Shown in pieces: positions 1-6,016 of a stretch of 7,304 bases of DNA. Origin of the DNA: Syntrophobacter sp. SbD2 (GTDB lineage: Bacteria > Desulfobacterota > Syntrophobacteria > Syntrophobacterales > Syntrophobacteraceae); the NCBI GenBank assembly GCA_900290385.1, contig OMSV01000035.1, positions 1 to 7,304 on the forward strand. The letters run 5' to 3'. The notes below the pieces were generated by a model that was not told where the DNA came from, searched no databases, and worked only from the letters and a program-made list of their open reading frames with translations. Every line of letters begins with the position of its first letter. Position 1 is the stretch's first letter. Made by a program: the position numbers and the translations under genes.

Positions 1-385
1 CCTTGTTTATCACCAATATTACGGGCGTTTGCGTCCGGCGAAGGTTGTCCAGTATGTACCCGTTTGCCGGCCCGTCTGACTCATGCTCGATCATGAACAG
101 TACCGCGTCGCTTTCGCTCAGCGTGGCAAGCGCCGTTTCCACCAGCCTGCGGTTGAACTCATCCCGCGCTTTATGTATTCCGGGGGTATCCACAAAGACG
201 ATCTGGTAGCCGTCTCCGGTAAGTATCCCGGGAATTCGGTTCCTGGTTGTTTGGGGCTTGGGCGCTGTTATAGAAATTTTTTGCTTCAGCAGTTGATTGA
301 GCAGAGTCGATTTCCCAACGTTCGGCGCCCCTACTATAGCAATGTATCCGGATTTGAATTCTTTTTTTTCCTCAGTGGGCGCCAC
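1..385 (-). CDS. era: GTPase Era, N-terminal part (cut by window edge)
   Basis: Era is a GTPase that binds 16S rRNA and helps 30S ribosomal subunit assembly, acting in the cytoplasm and at the inner membrane. The 128 visible residues are the N-terminal GTPase domain: P-loop GAPNVGKST at 19-27, switch I with TTRNR at 46-50, G3 motif DTPGIH at 66-71, and the start of the G4 motif (INK, 126-128) exactly at the window edge. The C-terminal KH domain lies outside the window. I chose the GTG at 385 because a perfect AGGAGG lies six bases upstream and the P-loop then falls where it does in other Era proteins. The gene is 30 bases downstream of the radical SAM gene and in the same direction as rnc, so it is probably the third gene of an rnc operon. 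The PKPQTTRNR stretch is specific to Era rather than to EngA or other TrmE-Era-EngA GTPases. Confidence 0.96.
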   Translation of the reverse strand, partial: MAPTEEKKEFKSGYIAIVGAPNVGKSTLLNQLLKQKISITAPKPQTTRNRIPGILTGDGYQIVFVDTPGIHKARDEFNRRLVETALATLSESDAVLFMIEHESDGPANGYILDNLRRTQTPVILVINK

Positions 386-391
386 GGAAGG

Positions 392-397
392 CCTCCT
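392..397 (-). promoter_or_regulatory. Shine-Dalgarno site of era
   Basis: AGGAGG on the minus strand, six bases before a GTG codon. It fixes the non-ATG start of era at 385 and shows that era has its own strong ribosome binding site despite the short gap to the gene before it. Confidence 0.85.
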
Positions 398-415
398 GCA
401 CATTATCTGTTGGTG

Positions 416-1447
416 TCAAATTTTATTTTCGACAATCATTTCAACCCCGGCCATGCCGGCCTCCCCGATGACCTTTACGCTTATGCCCCATCGTGCTTTC
501 CAGTGCCGCAGGTTTGACTTTCCGTGTCCAATGACGTCGCCCACCTGATTTGGCGAGACCTGCAAAACAATGTCGTCTTCGCAAAGTCGAGAGATTGAGG
601 CAAAATGCTGATCTACGCGGTCCCGCCACCATCGGCATCTTACGAGGCAGCCGAAGGCCGGATGGTAAGGTCCGGCCAGAATAACTCCCGGCTTTTCCAG
701 GGCTGGGTCGGGTTGCAGGCCCATTCTGATTACAGGTATGCCGGCCCTTAGCGCCAAATCATAGGCAGGCACAAGCCAGGTTACAGCTTCATCAAGACTA
801 AGAGGCATATAAAGCCCGTTTCTAAAGGAGTCGGCCAAAGCAGTCCCTTCAAGGACAAGGGTCGGATAGATGCGAATAAAATCGGGCTCAATCTCGATCG
901 CCTTGCGCAATGACTCGAAAAACACGCCCTGAGTGTCTCCGGGCAACCCGGCCATAAGTTGAATGCCGAGCTTCCATCCCTCATCGGTGACCCGTTTTGC
1001 CGCGTCATAGACCGATCGCGCGCAATACCCCCTCCGGCTTTTTTGCAGGACAGGGTCCGACAGGCTCTGGACGCCGAGTTCAACCGTGCGGATCGGGTAT
1101 CTTGAAAGAAGATCCACAATATCGCAGCCAAGACAATCCGGGCGGGTTGAAAAACGAATCCCCGTAAAAATCCCTTGCCTTATGAGAATATCGGCAGCAC
1201 CGAGGATGGATTCGATCAACGCAGGGGGCAACGCGCTGAAGGTGCCCCCAAAGAAGGCAATCTCACCGGTTCGGCCCGACTTGCAGACCTGGGTGGAGTA
1301 AGCTTTCAAAGCAGACTCTACAAACTCGAGAATGTCGCTTTCCCGAGGATCGTGAGAGACAACCACCCGCTGATTGCAGTAAACGCACTGAAACGGACAT
1401 CCTGCCTGGGGCAGGAAAACGGGATAGATAATCTTCTTAGCACACAT
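416..1447 (-). CDS. Elp3-like radical SAM protein (no acetyltransferase domain)
   Basis: A 343-residue radical SAM enzyme. The [4Fe-4S]/SAM-binding motif CPFQCVYC supplies C17, C21 and C24, and the SAM-binding FFGGTF follows at 65-70. The stretch from VELGVQSLSD (122-131) to GIQLMAGLPGDT (161-172) is typical of the Elp3/COG1243 branch. The GNAT acetyltransferase domain of true Elp3 is absent. The C-terminus (about 293-328) has a pattern resembling a KH RNA-binding fold (VIGHGKSNL, then GISVKVIG), but the fourth position of the GXXG loop is Lys. The start at 1447 is the only Met just ahead of the cysteine motif; the reading frame stays open further upstream, but that part lies over rnc. The chosen start overlaps the rnc end by 11 bases with no clear Shine-Dalgarno site, suggesting translational coupling. 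Family members are often found next to rnc, as far as I recall. The substrate is unknown; an RNA target is my inference from the Elp3 relation and the neighbours. Confidence 0.88.
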   Translation of the reverse strand: MCAKKIIYPVFLPQAGCPFQCVYCNQRVVVSHDPRESDILEFVESALKAYSTQVCKSGRTGEIAFFGGTFSALPPALIESILGAADILIRQGIFTGIRFSTRPDCLGCDIVDLLSRYPIRTVELGVQSLSDPVLQKSRRGYCARSVYDAAKRVTDEGWKLGIQLMAGLPGDTQGVFFESLRKAIEIEPDFIRIYPTLVLEGTALADSFRNGLYMPLSLDEAVTWLVPAYDLALRAGIPVIRMGLQPDPALEKPGVILAGPYHPAFGCLVRCRWWRDRVDQHFASISRLCEDDIVLQVSPNQVGDVIGHGKSNLRHWKARWGISVKVIGEAGMAGVEMIVENKI

Positions 1448-2174
1448 CTGAGCGAAGCAGTCCGGCGTCTTTTTCGATTTCAGCAATGGCCTTTCGTGCG
1501 GCTTCCTGTTGCGCTTCCTTCTTGCTCTTGCCAAAACCGTGCGCCAGCACACGATCCCCGATTGCAACCCTCATAAAGAAAGTCTTATCGTGATCAGGCC
1601 CTTCTTCAGCCTCTAGAAAATAGGTGGGGGTAAGCTTTAGCTCAGCCTGGGTGATCTCCTGGAGCTGAGTTTTGTAGTCTTTATCGAGAGCTTTGAGCAG
1701 ATAGTCCTCTTCCCTGGGTTCCAGATAGCCGTGAAACATCTTTTGAACCAGCCGTACCGCTGAATCCAGACCACCGTCCAGGTACACGGCGGCAAGCAGC
1801 GCTTCGAGTCCGTTGGCCAGAAGCGAAGGCTTCTGGCGCCCTCCAGAGTGTTCCTCCCCTTTTCCGAGGAGAAGAAAATCTCCCAGATCGATGCTCGATG
1901 CGATTTGCGCCAGCTCTCGCTCGTTCACAATAGAAGAGCGGAGTCGGGACAGCTCGCCTTCGTCATAGTCCGGAAAAAGATCGAGCAACAGGTGGCTTAT
2001 TGCCAATCCAAGGACCGAATCGCCAAGGAATTCGAGCGTTTCGTTGTCCGCCGCAATGTCTTGATTTTCGTATGCAAAGGAACGATGCACAAGCGCGCGG
2101 AACAGAAGGTCCGGGTTCTGGAAGCGGTACCCGAGCTCATCTTGCAATTTTTCGAGATTGGTTGTCTGCAGCAT
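1437..2174 (-). CDS. rnc: Ribonuclease III
   Basis: RNase III cuts double-stranded RNA, maturing rRNA precursors and trimming mRNAs and small RNAs. At 245 residues it has the usual bacterial length. The endonuclease domain covers about 5-150 with the signature NETLEFLGDSVL at 44-55. By alignment with the E. coli enzyme, E45, E48, D52, E72 and E124 match E38, E41, D45, E65 and E117. The position matching E. coli D114, normally Asp, is Asn here (N121, codon AAC at 1814-1812). A double-stranded-RNA-binding domain follows from about 165 to 236, opening with DYKTQLQE and ending with a KKEAQQEAARKAI helix. The ATG at 2174 has no strong Shine-Dalgarno site but gives a normal N-terminus. It is the first recognisable gene of the rnc-radical SAM-era operon. 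Its leader is full of inverted repeats, which may matter for control because RNase III commonly cleaves its own leader in other bacteria. Confidence 0.96.
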   Translation of the reverse strand: MLQTTNLEKLQDELGYRFQNPDLLFRALVHRSFAYENQDIAADNETLEFLGDSVLGLAISHLLLDLFPDYDEGELSRLRSSIVNERELAQIASSIDLGDFLLLGKGEEHSGGRQKPSLLANGLEALLAAVYLDGGLDSAVRLVQKMFHGYLEPREEDYLLKALDKDYKTQLQEITQAELKLTPTYFLEAEEGPDHDKTFFMRVAIGDRVLAHGFGKSKKEAQQEAARKAIAEIEKDAGLLRSDVC

Positions 2175-2196
2175 GGTCCCGTATCAAAGGTGAAAA

Positions 2197-2280
2197 GGCC
2201 TCCCGCTCCCGCCTCGCGGGTGGGTGGGTTGTCGAGAATTAGCGGTCGGCCTCCGCGCTCACATGTCGCTACGGGAGGCC
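2197..2280 (-). promoter_or_regulatory. Structured rnc leader with competing stems
   Basis: A perfect 9-bp inverted repeat (GGCCTCCCG at 2197-2205, CGGGAGGCC at 2272-2280) encloses a perfect 5-bp hairpin with a CTC loop (2208-2220) and a 4-bp hairpin (2242-2256). A second copy of GGCCTCC at 2248-2254 can pair instead with 2274-2280. Read on the minus strand, as in the rnc mRNA, the distal arm is followed at once by four U residues (2196-2193). That is the layout of two alternative stems, one terminator-like, just before a gene. The pairings are seen directly; a regulatory role is inferred. It could instead be a dispersed palindromic repeat with no role in rnc control. Confidence 0.4.
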
Positions 2281-2286
2281 GGGCAA

Positions 2287-2328
2287 GCCCACTTCACGAA
2301 GTGAAGTTGGGCGTAGCCCCGCGAAGCG
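2287..2328. repeat. Row of short hairpins with GAA/GTA loops
   Basis: Three inverted repeats stand side by side. The largest is an 11-bp stem with one bulged base and a GAA loop (2287-2297 with 2301-2312, core ACTTCAC/GTGAAGT). Next is GGGC-GTA-GCCC (2309-2319), then CGC-GAA-GCG (2320-2328). GGGC at 2309-2312 is shared by the first two, so they exclude each other. No U tract follows on either strand, so this does not look like a simple terminator. It resembles the REP-type palindromes scattered between genes in many proteobacteria, but only one copy is in the window. Confidence 0.5.
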
Positions 2329-2500
2329 AGACCTTCACATCATTGTAAGTAACTTCACTTTCTGGTGCGCTTAACATTTGGCTTGCCTTCAAACGCACTA
2401 TGTTTAATGTCTGTGCGTTCTGCATGGCTGCGCGCACGACCGCCGCTCTTATCATGTCAGGCGCATTTTTTTGGAGCAGTGTATTATATAAATCTATCAT
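2294..2500 (-). CDS. Doubtful small hypothetical protein
   Basis: A 68-codon open frame with an ATG start at 2500. Residues 1-55 have ordinary, helix-prone composition (MIRAAVVRAAMQNAQ and similar), but I recognise no family. The last 13 residues are translated from the hairpin row, which suggests either a gene whose end was overrun by a repeat or a chance frame. Against it: there is no Shine-Dalgarno site, and the best minus-strand TATAAT box (2483-2488) lies inside the frame, so a transcript from it would start after the ATG. I list it only because it fills otherwise unexplained sequence. Confidence 0.2.
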   Translation of the reverse strand: MIDLYNTLLQKNAPDMIRAAVVRAAMQNAQTLNIVRLKASQMLSAPESEVTYNDVKVSLRGATPNFTS

Positions 2501-2511
2501 ATGCGGCTAAA
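2483..2511 (-). promoter_or_regulatory. Possible promoter for the rnc operon
   Basis: On the minus strand a perfect TATAAT (2488-2483) lies 17 bases after TTTAGC (2511-2506), a poor -35 element. Transcription would begin near 2476 and give rnc a leader of about 300 bases that includes all the inverted repeats. The surroundings are AT-rich, so a chance match is quite possible. Confidence 0.35.
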
Positions 2512-2524
2512 AAGATCATGATCG

Positions 2525-2555
2525 TTTCCACTTTCAACCCCGGCATGTTTATAAT
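2525..2555 (+). promoter_or_regulatory. Possible promoter for the plus-strand genes
   Basis: A perfect TATAAT at 2550-2555 follows TTTCCA at 2525-2530 with a long 19-base spacer. The start would fall near 2562, giving a leader of about 55 bases before the phosphatase gene. The -10 box is strong and the -35 weak. It faces away from the rnc-side TATAAT about 60 bases off, which fits a divergent promoter region. Confidence 0.35.
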
Positions 2556-2616
2556 ATACACCTTTTACATGCCTGATTTGAGTATATTCTTATTCAGATA
2601 GGACGCACCGGTAGAA

Positions 2617-3210
2617 ATGCTTGTATGGCTCAATTCTCCCCAACCGAAAAACAGCCGGTTTCTGCTCTTGGACCGGGACGGCGTATTGAATGTTAACCGG
2701 CCCGATTATGTGAAAAGCTTTGAAGAAGTTTGCTTTTATCAGGACGCTCTCGAAGCGCTCAAGCTTCTCAACCGCAACGGCGTAGGGGTCATTTTGATCA
2801 GCAACCAGTCAGGAGTCAATCGTGGTCTGATCCACTGGGACGATTTCTGGAAAACTCATGAAGGAATCATTCGGCAGGTGGAGGAATACGGCGGGAGTAT
2901 TCTGGCCGCCTTTTACTGCCCCCACCGTCCGGATGAAAAATGCGAGTGCCGCAAACCAGCACCAGCCATGATACTTGCCGCTTGCCGATTTGCCGGCATT
3001 GACCCTGGTCATACATATTTCATTGGAGATCAGGAGTCGGATATTAGGGCCGCCGAAAACGCGGGGTGTCCCGGAATTCGCATCTGCCGCGGCGGCGATT
3101 CCGCAAAAACAGGCAGCTCCACCTCAGGACAGCCCCGTTTTGAGACCCTTTTGGATGCGGTTTTATGTATTTGCAGTGAGAGCATTAAAAACTTTGCGGA
3201 CTTATATTGA
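2617..3210 (+). CDS. HAD-IIIA phosphatase, GmhB-like (heptose bisphosphate phosphatase family)
   Basis: A 197-residue HAD hydrolase. Motif I is LLLDRDGVLN with nucleophile D19 and acid/base D21; motif II is SNQS (62-65); motif III lysine is K113 in CRKPAP; motif IV is GDQESD (137-142). A zinc loop C101-x-H103 ... C109-x-C111 marks the GmhB/HisB-N group. GmhB removes the 7-phosphate (or, in the alpha branch, the equivalent one) of D-glycero-D-manno-heptose 1,7-bisphosphate on the way to ADP- or GDP-heptose for LPS or S-layer sugars. The zinc loop is short compared with E. coli GmhB, so substrate choice is unsure and histidinol phosphatase or another sugar phosphatase is possible. The ATG at 2617 leaves a short, normal lead to motif I; the nearest purine-rich site (AGGA at 2600-2603) is rather far upstream. 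No other heptose or LPS gene is in the window, and the next gene starts 91 bases later. Confidence 0.85.
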   Translation: MLVWLNSPQPKNSRFLLLDRDGVLNVNRPDYVKSFEEVCFYQDALEALKLLNRNGVGVILISNQSGVNRGLIHWDDFWKTHEGIIRQVEEYGGSILAAFYCPHRPDEKCECRKPAPAMILAACRFAGIDPGHTYFIGDQESDIRAAENAGCPGIRICRGGDSAKTGSSTSGQPRFETLLDAVLCICSESIKNFADLY

Positions 3211-3231
3211 GACCTGTTTCGGTCACCTTAT

Positions 3232-3264
3232 CCGGATGCGGTCCCTGCCCTTTTCCCCATCCGG
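3232..3264. other. Weak inverted repeat between phosphatase and pckG
   Basis: CCGGATG at 3232-3238 pairs perfectly with CATCCGG at 3258-3264 across a 19-base pyrimidine-rich loop. A smaller GACC/GGTC hairpin (3211-3224) starts directly after the phosphatase stop codon. No U tract follows, so termination is doubtful. They could act on the pckG leader or be chance. Confidence 0.25.
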
Positions 3265-3301
3265 TTGAACACTACCTGTCAGCCAGAAGGAATATTCAAG
3301 C

Positions 3302-5203
3302 ATGTCACTACTCGACAACAGCCGTTATGCGTCGCTCCTTAAGGAGAAAATGTCCGCTGGGAGTTACCGGAAACTCCTCGAACTCGATAACCCCGCACTA
3401 TTCGAGTTCGCAGGCGAGTACACCGAGCTTTGTGAACCCGATTCCGTCTACATGTGTGACGATAGTGACGAAGATGCGGAATATATCCGGGAAAAATCAC
3501 TGGAACTCAAAGAGGAAAAACCCCTGGCAAAAGAGGGCCACACAATCCATTACGATGGTTTTAACGACCAGGGCCGAGCGCCAGGGGCCACAAAGAACCT
3601 AGTGAGAAAGGAACTGGTTCCGCTGATGGGCGCGCTCCTCGCCAAGGAGAGGGAGGAGGGTCTCGCGGAAGTTAGGGACATTCTTAAAGGCATCATGAAA
3701 GGTAAACAGGCGATCATAAAACTTAGCTGCCAAGGTCCGACCCACAGCCCCTTTTCAATAGCATGCGTTCAGATGTCCGATTCCTTCTATGTTTGTCATT
3801 CCGAAGAACTGCTTTATCGACGGGGATATGAGCACTTCCGCCGGATGGAGTCCAAAGACAAATTTTTCCGGTTCGTGCACAGCGCGGGTCGTCTCGATGA
3901 GAACGGTAATTGCTTAGACCTCGGCAAACGGCGGATTTACCAGGACATGGAGGACTACATAGTTTTTTCCACGAATAATCAGTATGCGGGAAATAGCGTG
4001 GGGTTGAAAAAACACGCCATGCGCCTGTCAATCAAGCTCTCCGGGACCGAGGGCTGGCTATGCGAGCACATGTTCGTCATGTCTGTCCAGAATGAGAAAA
4101 AAGCGCGTTCGACTTGCTTTTGTGGCGCTTTTCCCTCAGCCTGCGGCAAGACTGCGACGGCGATGCTGCCCGGCGAAAAGATAATCGGGGACGATATTGC
4201 CTATTTCCGCAATATAGATGGTGAGTTTAGAGCGGTTAATGTCGAAAACGGCATATTCGGGATCATAAAAGACGTAAATGCGGTGGATGACCCTCTCATT
4301 TTCAAGACCATTCAGACCGCAGGGCCCGAAATGATCTTTTCAAACGTCCTCACGGGTCCCGACAATGAACCTTACTGGTTGGGCATGGGGGTTGAGCATC
4401 CCATGCGCGGCTGGAATTTTTCTGGGGAATGGTTCGAGGGTAAAACAGACCGGGAAGACAATCCAATTCCTTTTGCACACAGCAACGCCCGCTATACGCT
4501 AAGGCTTGGATATCTCGAAAACATCGACCCGGCTTACAACGACAGGAACGGAGTGCCGGTAAGGGGCATAATCTATGGGGGCAGGGACAGCGACACTTCG
4601 GTCCCCATAGAAGAATCTGCGGACTGGAAGAGCGGGATTATCCTCAAGGCATGTACGCTGGAATCCGAGACAACCTCGGCCACTATCGGACAAGAGGGTG
4701 TGTTGGCGCCTCAGCCGATGGCGAACCTGGACTTCATCAGCTACCCGATAGGCGCATATATCGGGAACAATATTCGATTTGTCGAGGGCATGAAGCAAGT
4801 CCCGAGAATCTATGCCGTCAATTATTTCCTGAAAGATGGAAAAGGAAATTTTCTCACTCACAAGCTTGCCAAGAAAGTCTGGCTGCATTGGGCCGAGCAG
4901 CGCATCCACAACGAAGTTGAGGCTTACCGGACCCCGCTTGGGTTCATTCCGAAGCATGAGGATCTCAAAGCTCTATTTCAACAAATCTTTCAGGAGGACT
5001 TTTCAAAGGAACTCTACGAGGAACTCTTCAAATTCCGGATCGATGCATGGGCAGCCAAAATATCGCGCGCCATCCGCTTCTACAAACGCACTGCCCCCGA
5101 TTGTCCGGAAGAGTACTACGGTATATGGAGATCGACCATAGAAAAACTGCAGGATCTCAGGCGCAAATTCGGACCGTTTATTGCGCCCGGCGCATATAAA
5201 TAA
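3302..5203 (+). CDS. pckG: Phosphoenolpyruvate carboxykinase (GTP)
   Basis: PckG interconverts oxaloacetate + GTP and phosphoenolpyruvate + GDP + CO2 in the cytoplasm, either feeding gluconeogenesis or, in some anaerobes, fixing CO2 onto PEP. The 633 residues cover the whole family fold. The N-terminal lobe carries LCEPDSVYMCDDSDED (43-58), the family's usual VCDGS-like stretch. The active site follows with Y228 in YAGNS, K236/K237, and metal ligand H256 in EHM. The P-loop GAFPSACGKT (275-284) contains the reactive cysteine C281, then come GDDIA with D297/D298, ENGIFG (315-320), SNARYT (394-399) and the GGR arginine R428. These match human PCK1 motifs one for one, so the enzyme should be active. 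The ATP-dependent family (pckA) has a different P-loop and is excluded. AAGGA lies ten bases before the ATG. The overall sequence seems closer to the archaeal/anaerobe branch than to actinobacterial or animal forms, an impression I cannot test here. Confidence 0.95.
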   Translation: MSLLDNSRYASLLKEKMSAGSYRKLLELDNPALFEFAGEYTELCEPDSVYMCDDSDEDAEYIREKSLELKEEKPLAKEGHTIHYDGFNDQGRAPGATKNLVRKELVPLMGALLAKEREEGLAEVRDILKGIMKGKQAIIKLSCQGPTHSPFSIACVQMSDSFYVCHSEELLYRRGYEHFRRMESKDKFFRFVHSAGRLDENGNCLDLGKRRIYQDMEDYIVFSTNNQYAGNSVGLKKHAMRLSIKLSGTEGWLCEHMFVMSVQNEKKARSTCFCGAFPSACGKTATAMLPGEKIIGDDIAYFRNIDGEFRAVNVENGIFGIIKDVNAVDDPLIFKTIQTAGPEMIFSNVLTGPDNEPYWLGMGVEHPMRGWNFSGEWFEGKTDREDNPIPFAHSNARYTLRLGYLENIDPAYNDRNGVPVRGIIYGGRDSDTSVPIEESADWKSGIILKACTLESETTSATIGQEGVLAPQPMANLDFISYPIGAYIGNNIRFVEGMKQVPRIYAVNYFLKDGKGNFLTHKLAKKVWLHWAEQRIHNEVEAYRTPLGFIPKHEDLKALFQQIFQEDFSKELYEELFKFRIDAWAAKISRAIRFYKRTAPDCPEEYYGIWRSTIEKLQDLRRKFGPFIAPGAYK

Positions 5204-5224
5204 CAACACTGAGAGGATGGTCAG

Positions 5225-5908
5225 ATGTTTTTCCCCCCTTTTCTCGCTTTTTTTGTGTTCATATTCATATTTCTGCTTCTGGTGGCTTTCGGGCTGATCC
5301 AGTTTGGTCTTTTTTCGTGGGCTTTCAGCAAAATCGGCATCCCTCCCGTGTATCTTTTTACGCTGTTGTTCCTGTGCATTGCCGGCAGCATGATCAACAT
5401 ACCCCTGCGCAGGATCCCGCTCGAAAAAGATGTCGACGACTGGCACACCGTCTCCTTTTTCGGAATGCGTTTCCATCCTCCACGTCCCGAGCGGCCAAAT
5501 GAAATGGTGCTTGCGATAAACGTAGGAGGCGCCGTAATTCCTTCTCTTCTTTCTCTCTACCTTTTAATCAACTCGCCTCATCCGATCCGCATGATTCTTG
5601 CTCTTGCTGCTGTCACTTATGTCGTCTATCAGAATGCGCGTCCGATTGCCGGTGTTGGAATCGCTGTTCCGTGGCTGATTCCACCCCTTGTTGCGGCAAC
5701 TGCGGCGATGATATTCGATTATAATTTTGCCGCTCCGGCGGCATACGTCGCAGGAACGTTGGGGACACTGATCGGAGCGGACATTCTTCACCTGGACGAA
5801 CTGAGATATCTGCGTGCTCCAGTGGCGTCGATCGGCGGGGCGGGGACCTTCGATGGGATTTTCCTCTCGGGGATCATTGCCGTTTTGTTGGCGCCTGTCG
5901 GGAGCTAA
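5225..5908 (+). CDS. DUF1614 integral membrane protein
   Basis: A 227-residue, very hydrophobic protein with about seven membrane segments (roughly 6-30, 41-58, 95-116, 121-136, 147-163, 168-186, 205-223) and a charged loop at 61-94. The INVGGAVIPSLLSLYLL stretch (98-114), GADILHL (184-190) and ASIGGAGTFDGIFLSGI (201-217) are what I recognise as the DUF1614 family; its biochemical role is not established. Asp residues D186 and D210 sit near or inside membrane segments, which is unusual. GAGG lies eight bases before the ATG, and the gene starts 21 bases after pckG, so it is probably co-transcribed with it. Such coupling might point to a link with carboxylate or energy metabolism, but that is only inference. 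No signal peptide beyond the first helix is evident. Confidence 0.8.
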   Translation: MFFPPFLAFFVFIFIFLLLVAFGLIQFGLFSWAFSKIGIPPVYLFTLLFLCIAGSMINIPLRRIPLEKDVDDWHTVSFFGMRFHPPRPERPNEMVLAINVGGAVIPSLLSLYLLINSPHPIRMILALAAVTYVVYQNARPIAGVGIAVPWLIPPLVAATAAMIFDYNFAAPAAYVAGTLGTLIGADILHLDELRYLRAPVASIGGAGTFDGIFLSGIIAVLLAPVGS

Positions 5909-5942
5909 GGGATCTCTTGATGCTGCGCATTGGATTGAGGGA

Positions 5943-5971
5943 TTGGCTTTTTTAATGTAGAGTTTTATTAA
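5943..5971 (+). promoter_or_regulatory. Possible promoter before the DUF362 gene
   Basis: TTGGCT (5943-5948) and TATTAA (5966-5971) stand 17 bases apart, each matching four of six consensus bases. The gap 5909-6016 is AT-richer than the genes on either side. If used, it would let the DUF362 gene be transcribed apart from pckG-DUF1614. No clear terminator is seen after the DUF1614 gene. Confidence 0.3.
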
Positions 5972-6005
5972 TCGGGAATCTCTGAATTGGGTTTTTATTC
6001 CGAAT

Positions 6006-6010
6006 AGAGG
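6006..6010 (+). promoter_or_regulatory. Shine-Dalgarno site of the DUF362 gene
   Basis: AGAGG six bases before the ATG at 6017. It favours this ATG over the GTG three bases earlier at 6014, though both are in frame and differ by one residue. Confidence 0.6.
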
Positions 6011-6016
6011 TGTGTG

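Larger units (their letters stand above)
2175..2616. other. Divergent intergenic region between the rnc operon and the phosphatase gene
   Basis: These 442 bases hold no convincing long gene. The part next to rnc (about 2197-2330) is GC-rich and crowded with inverted repeats. The part from about 2340 to 2600 is AT-richer, with TATAAT boxes on both strands. A weak 68-codon minus-strand frame spans 2294-2500. I saw no tRNA or rRNA signature. Confidence 0.7.

Noticed and set aside
83..517. 144-codon plus-strand open frame
   Set aside because: It lies opposite era and the end of the radical SAM gene, both well supported by motifs, and its product has no recognisable features.
1448..1567. Upstream extension of the radical SAM gene by 40 residues
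   Set aside because: The extra part lies wholly within rnc and is Arg/Lys-rich out-of-frame sequence; the Met at 1447 gives a normal lead to the cysteine motif.
2218..2228. GGGTGGGTGGG as a G-quadruplex
   Set aside because: Only three runs of three G are present with no fourth nearby, and the rnc transcript would carry the C-rich strand.
1848..2348. 166-codon plus-strand open frame
   Set aside because: It is antisense to rnc and continues through the palindromic leader; no domain or ribosome binding site supports it.
5003..5476. 157-codon minus-strand open frame across the pckG-DUF1614 junction
   Set aside because: It opposes two well-supported genes and has highly charged low-complexity composition typical of an antisense frame.
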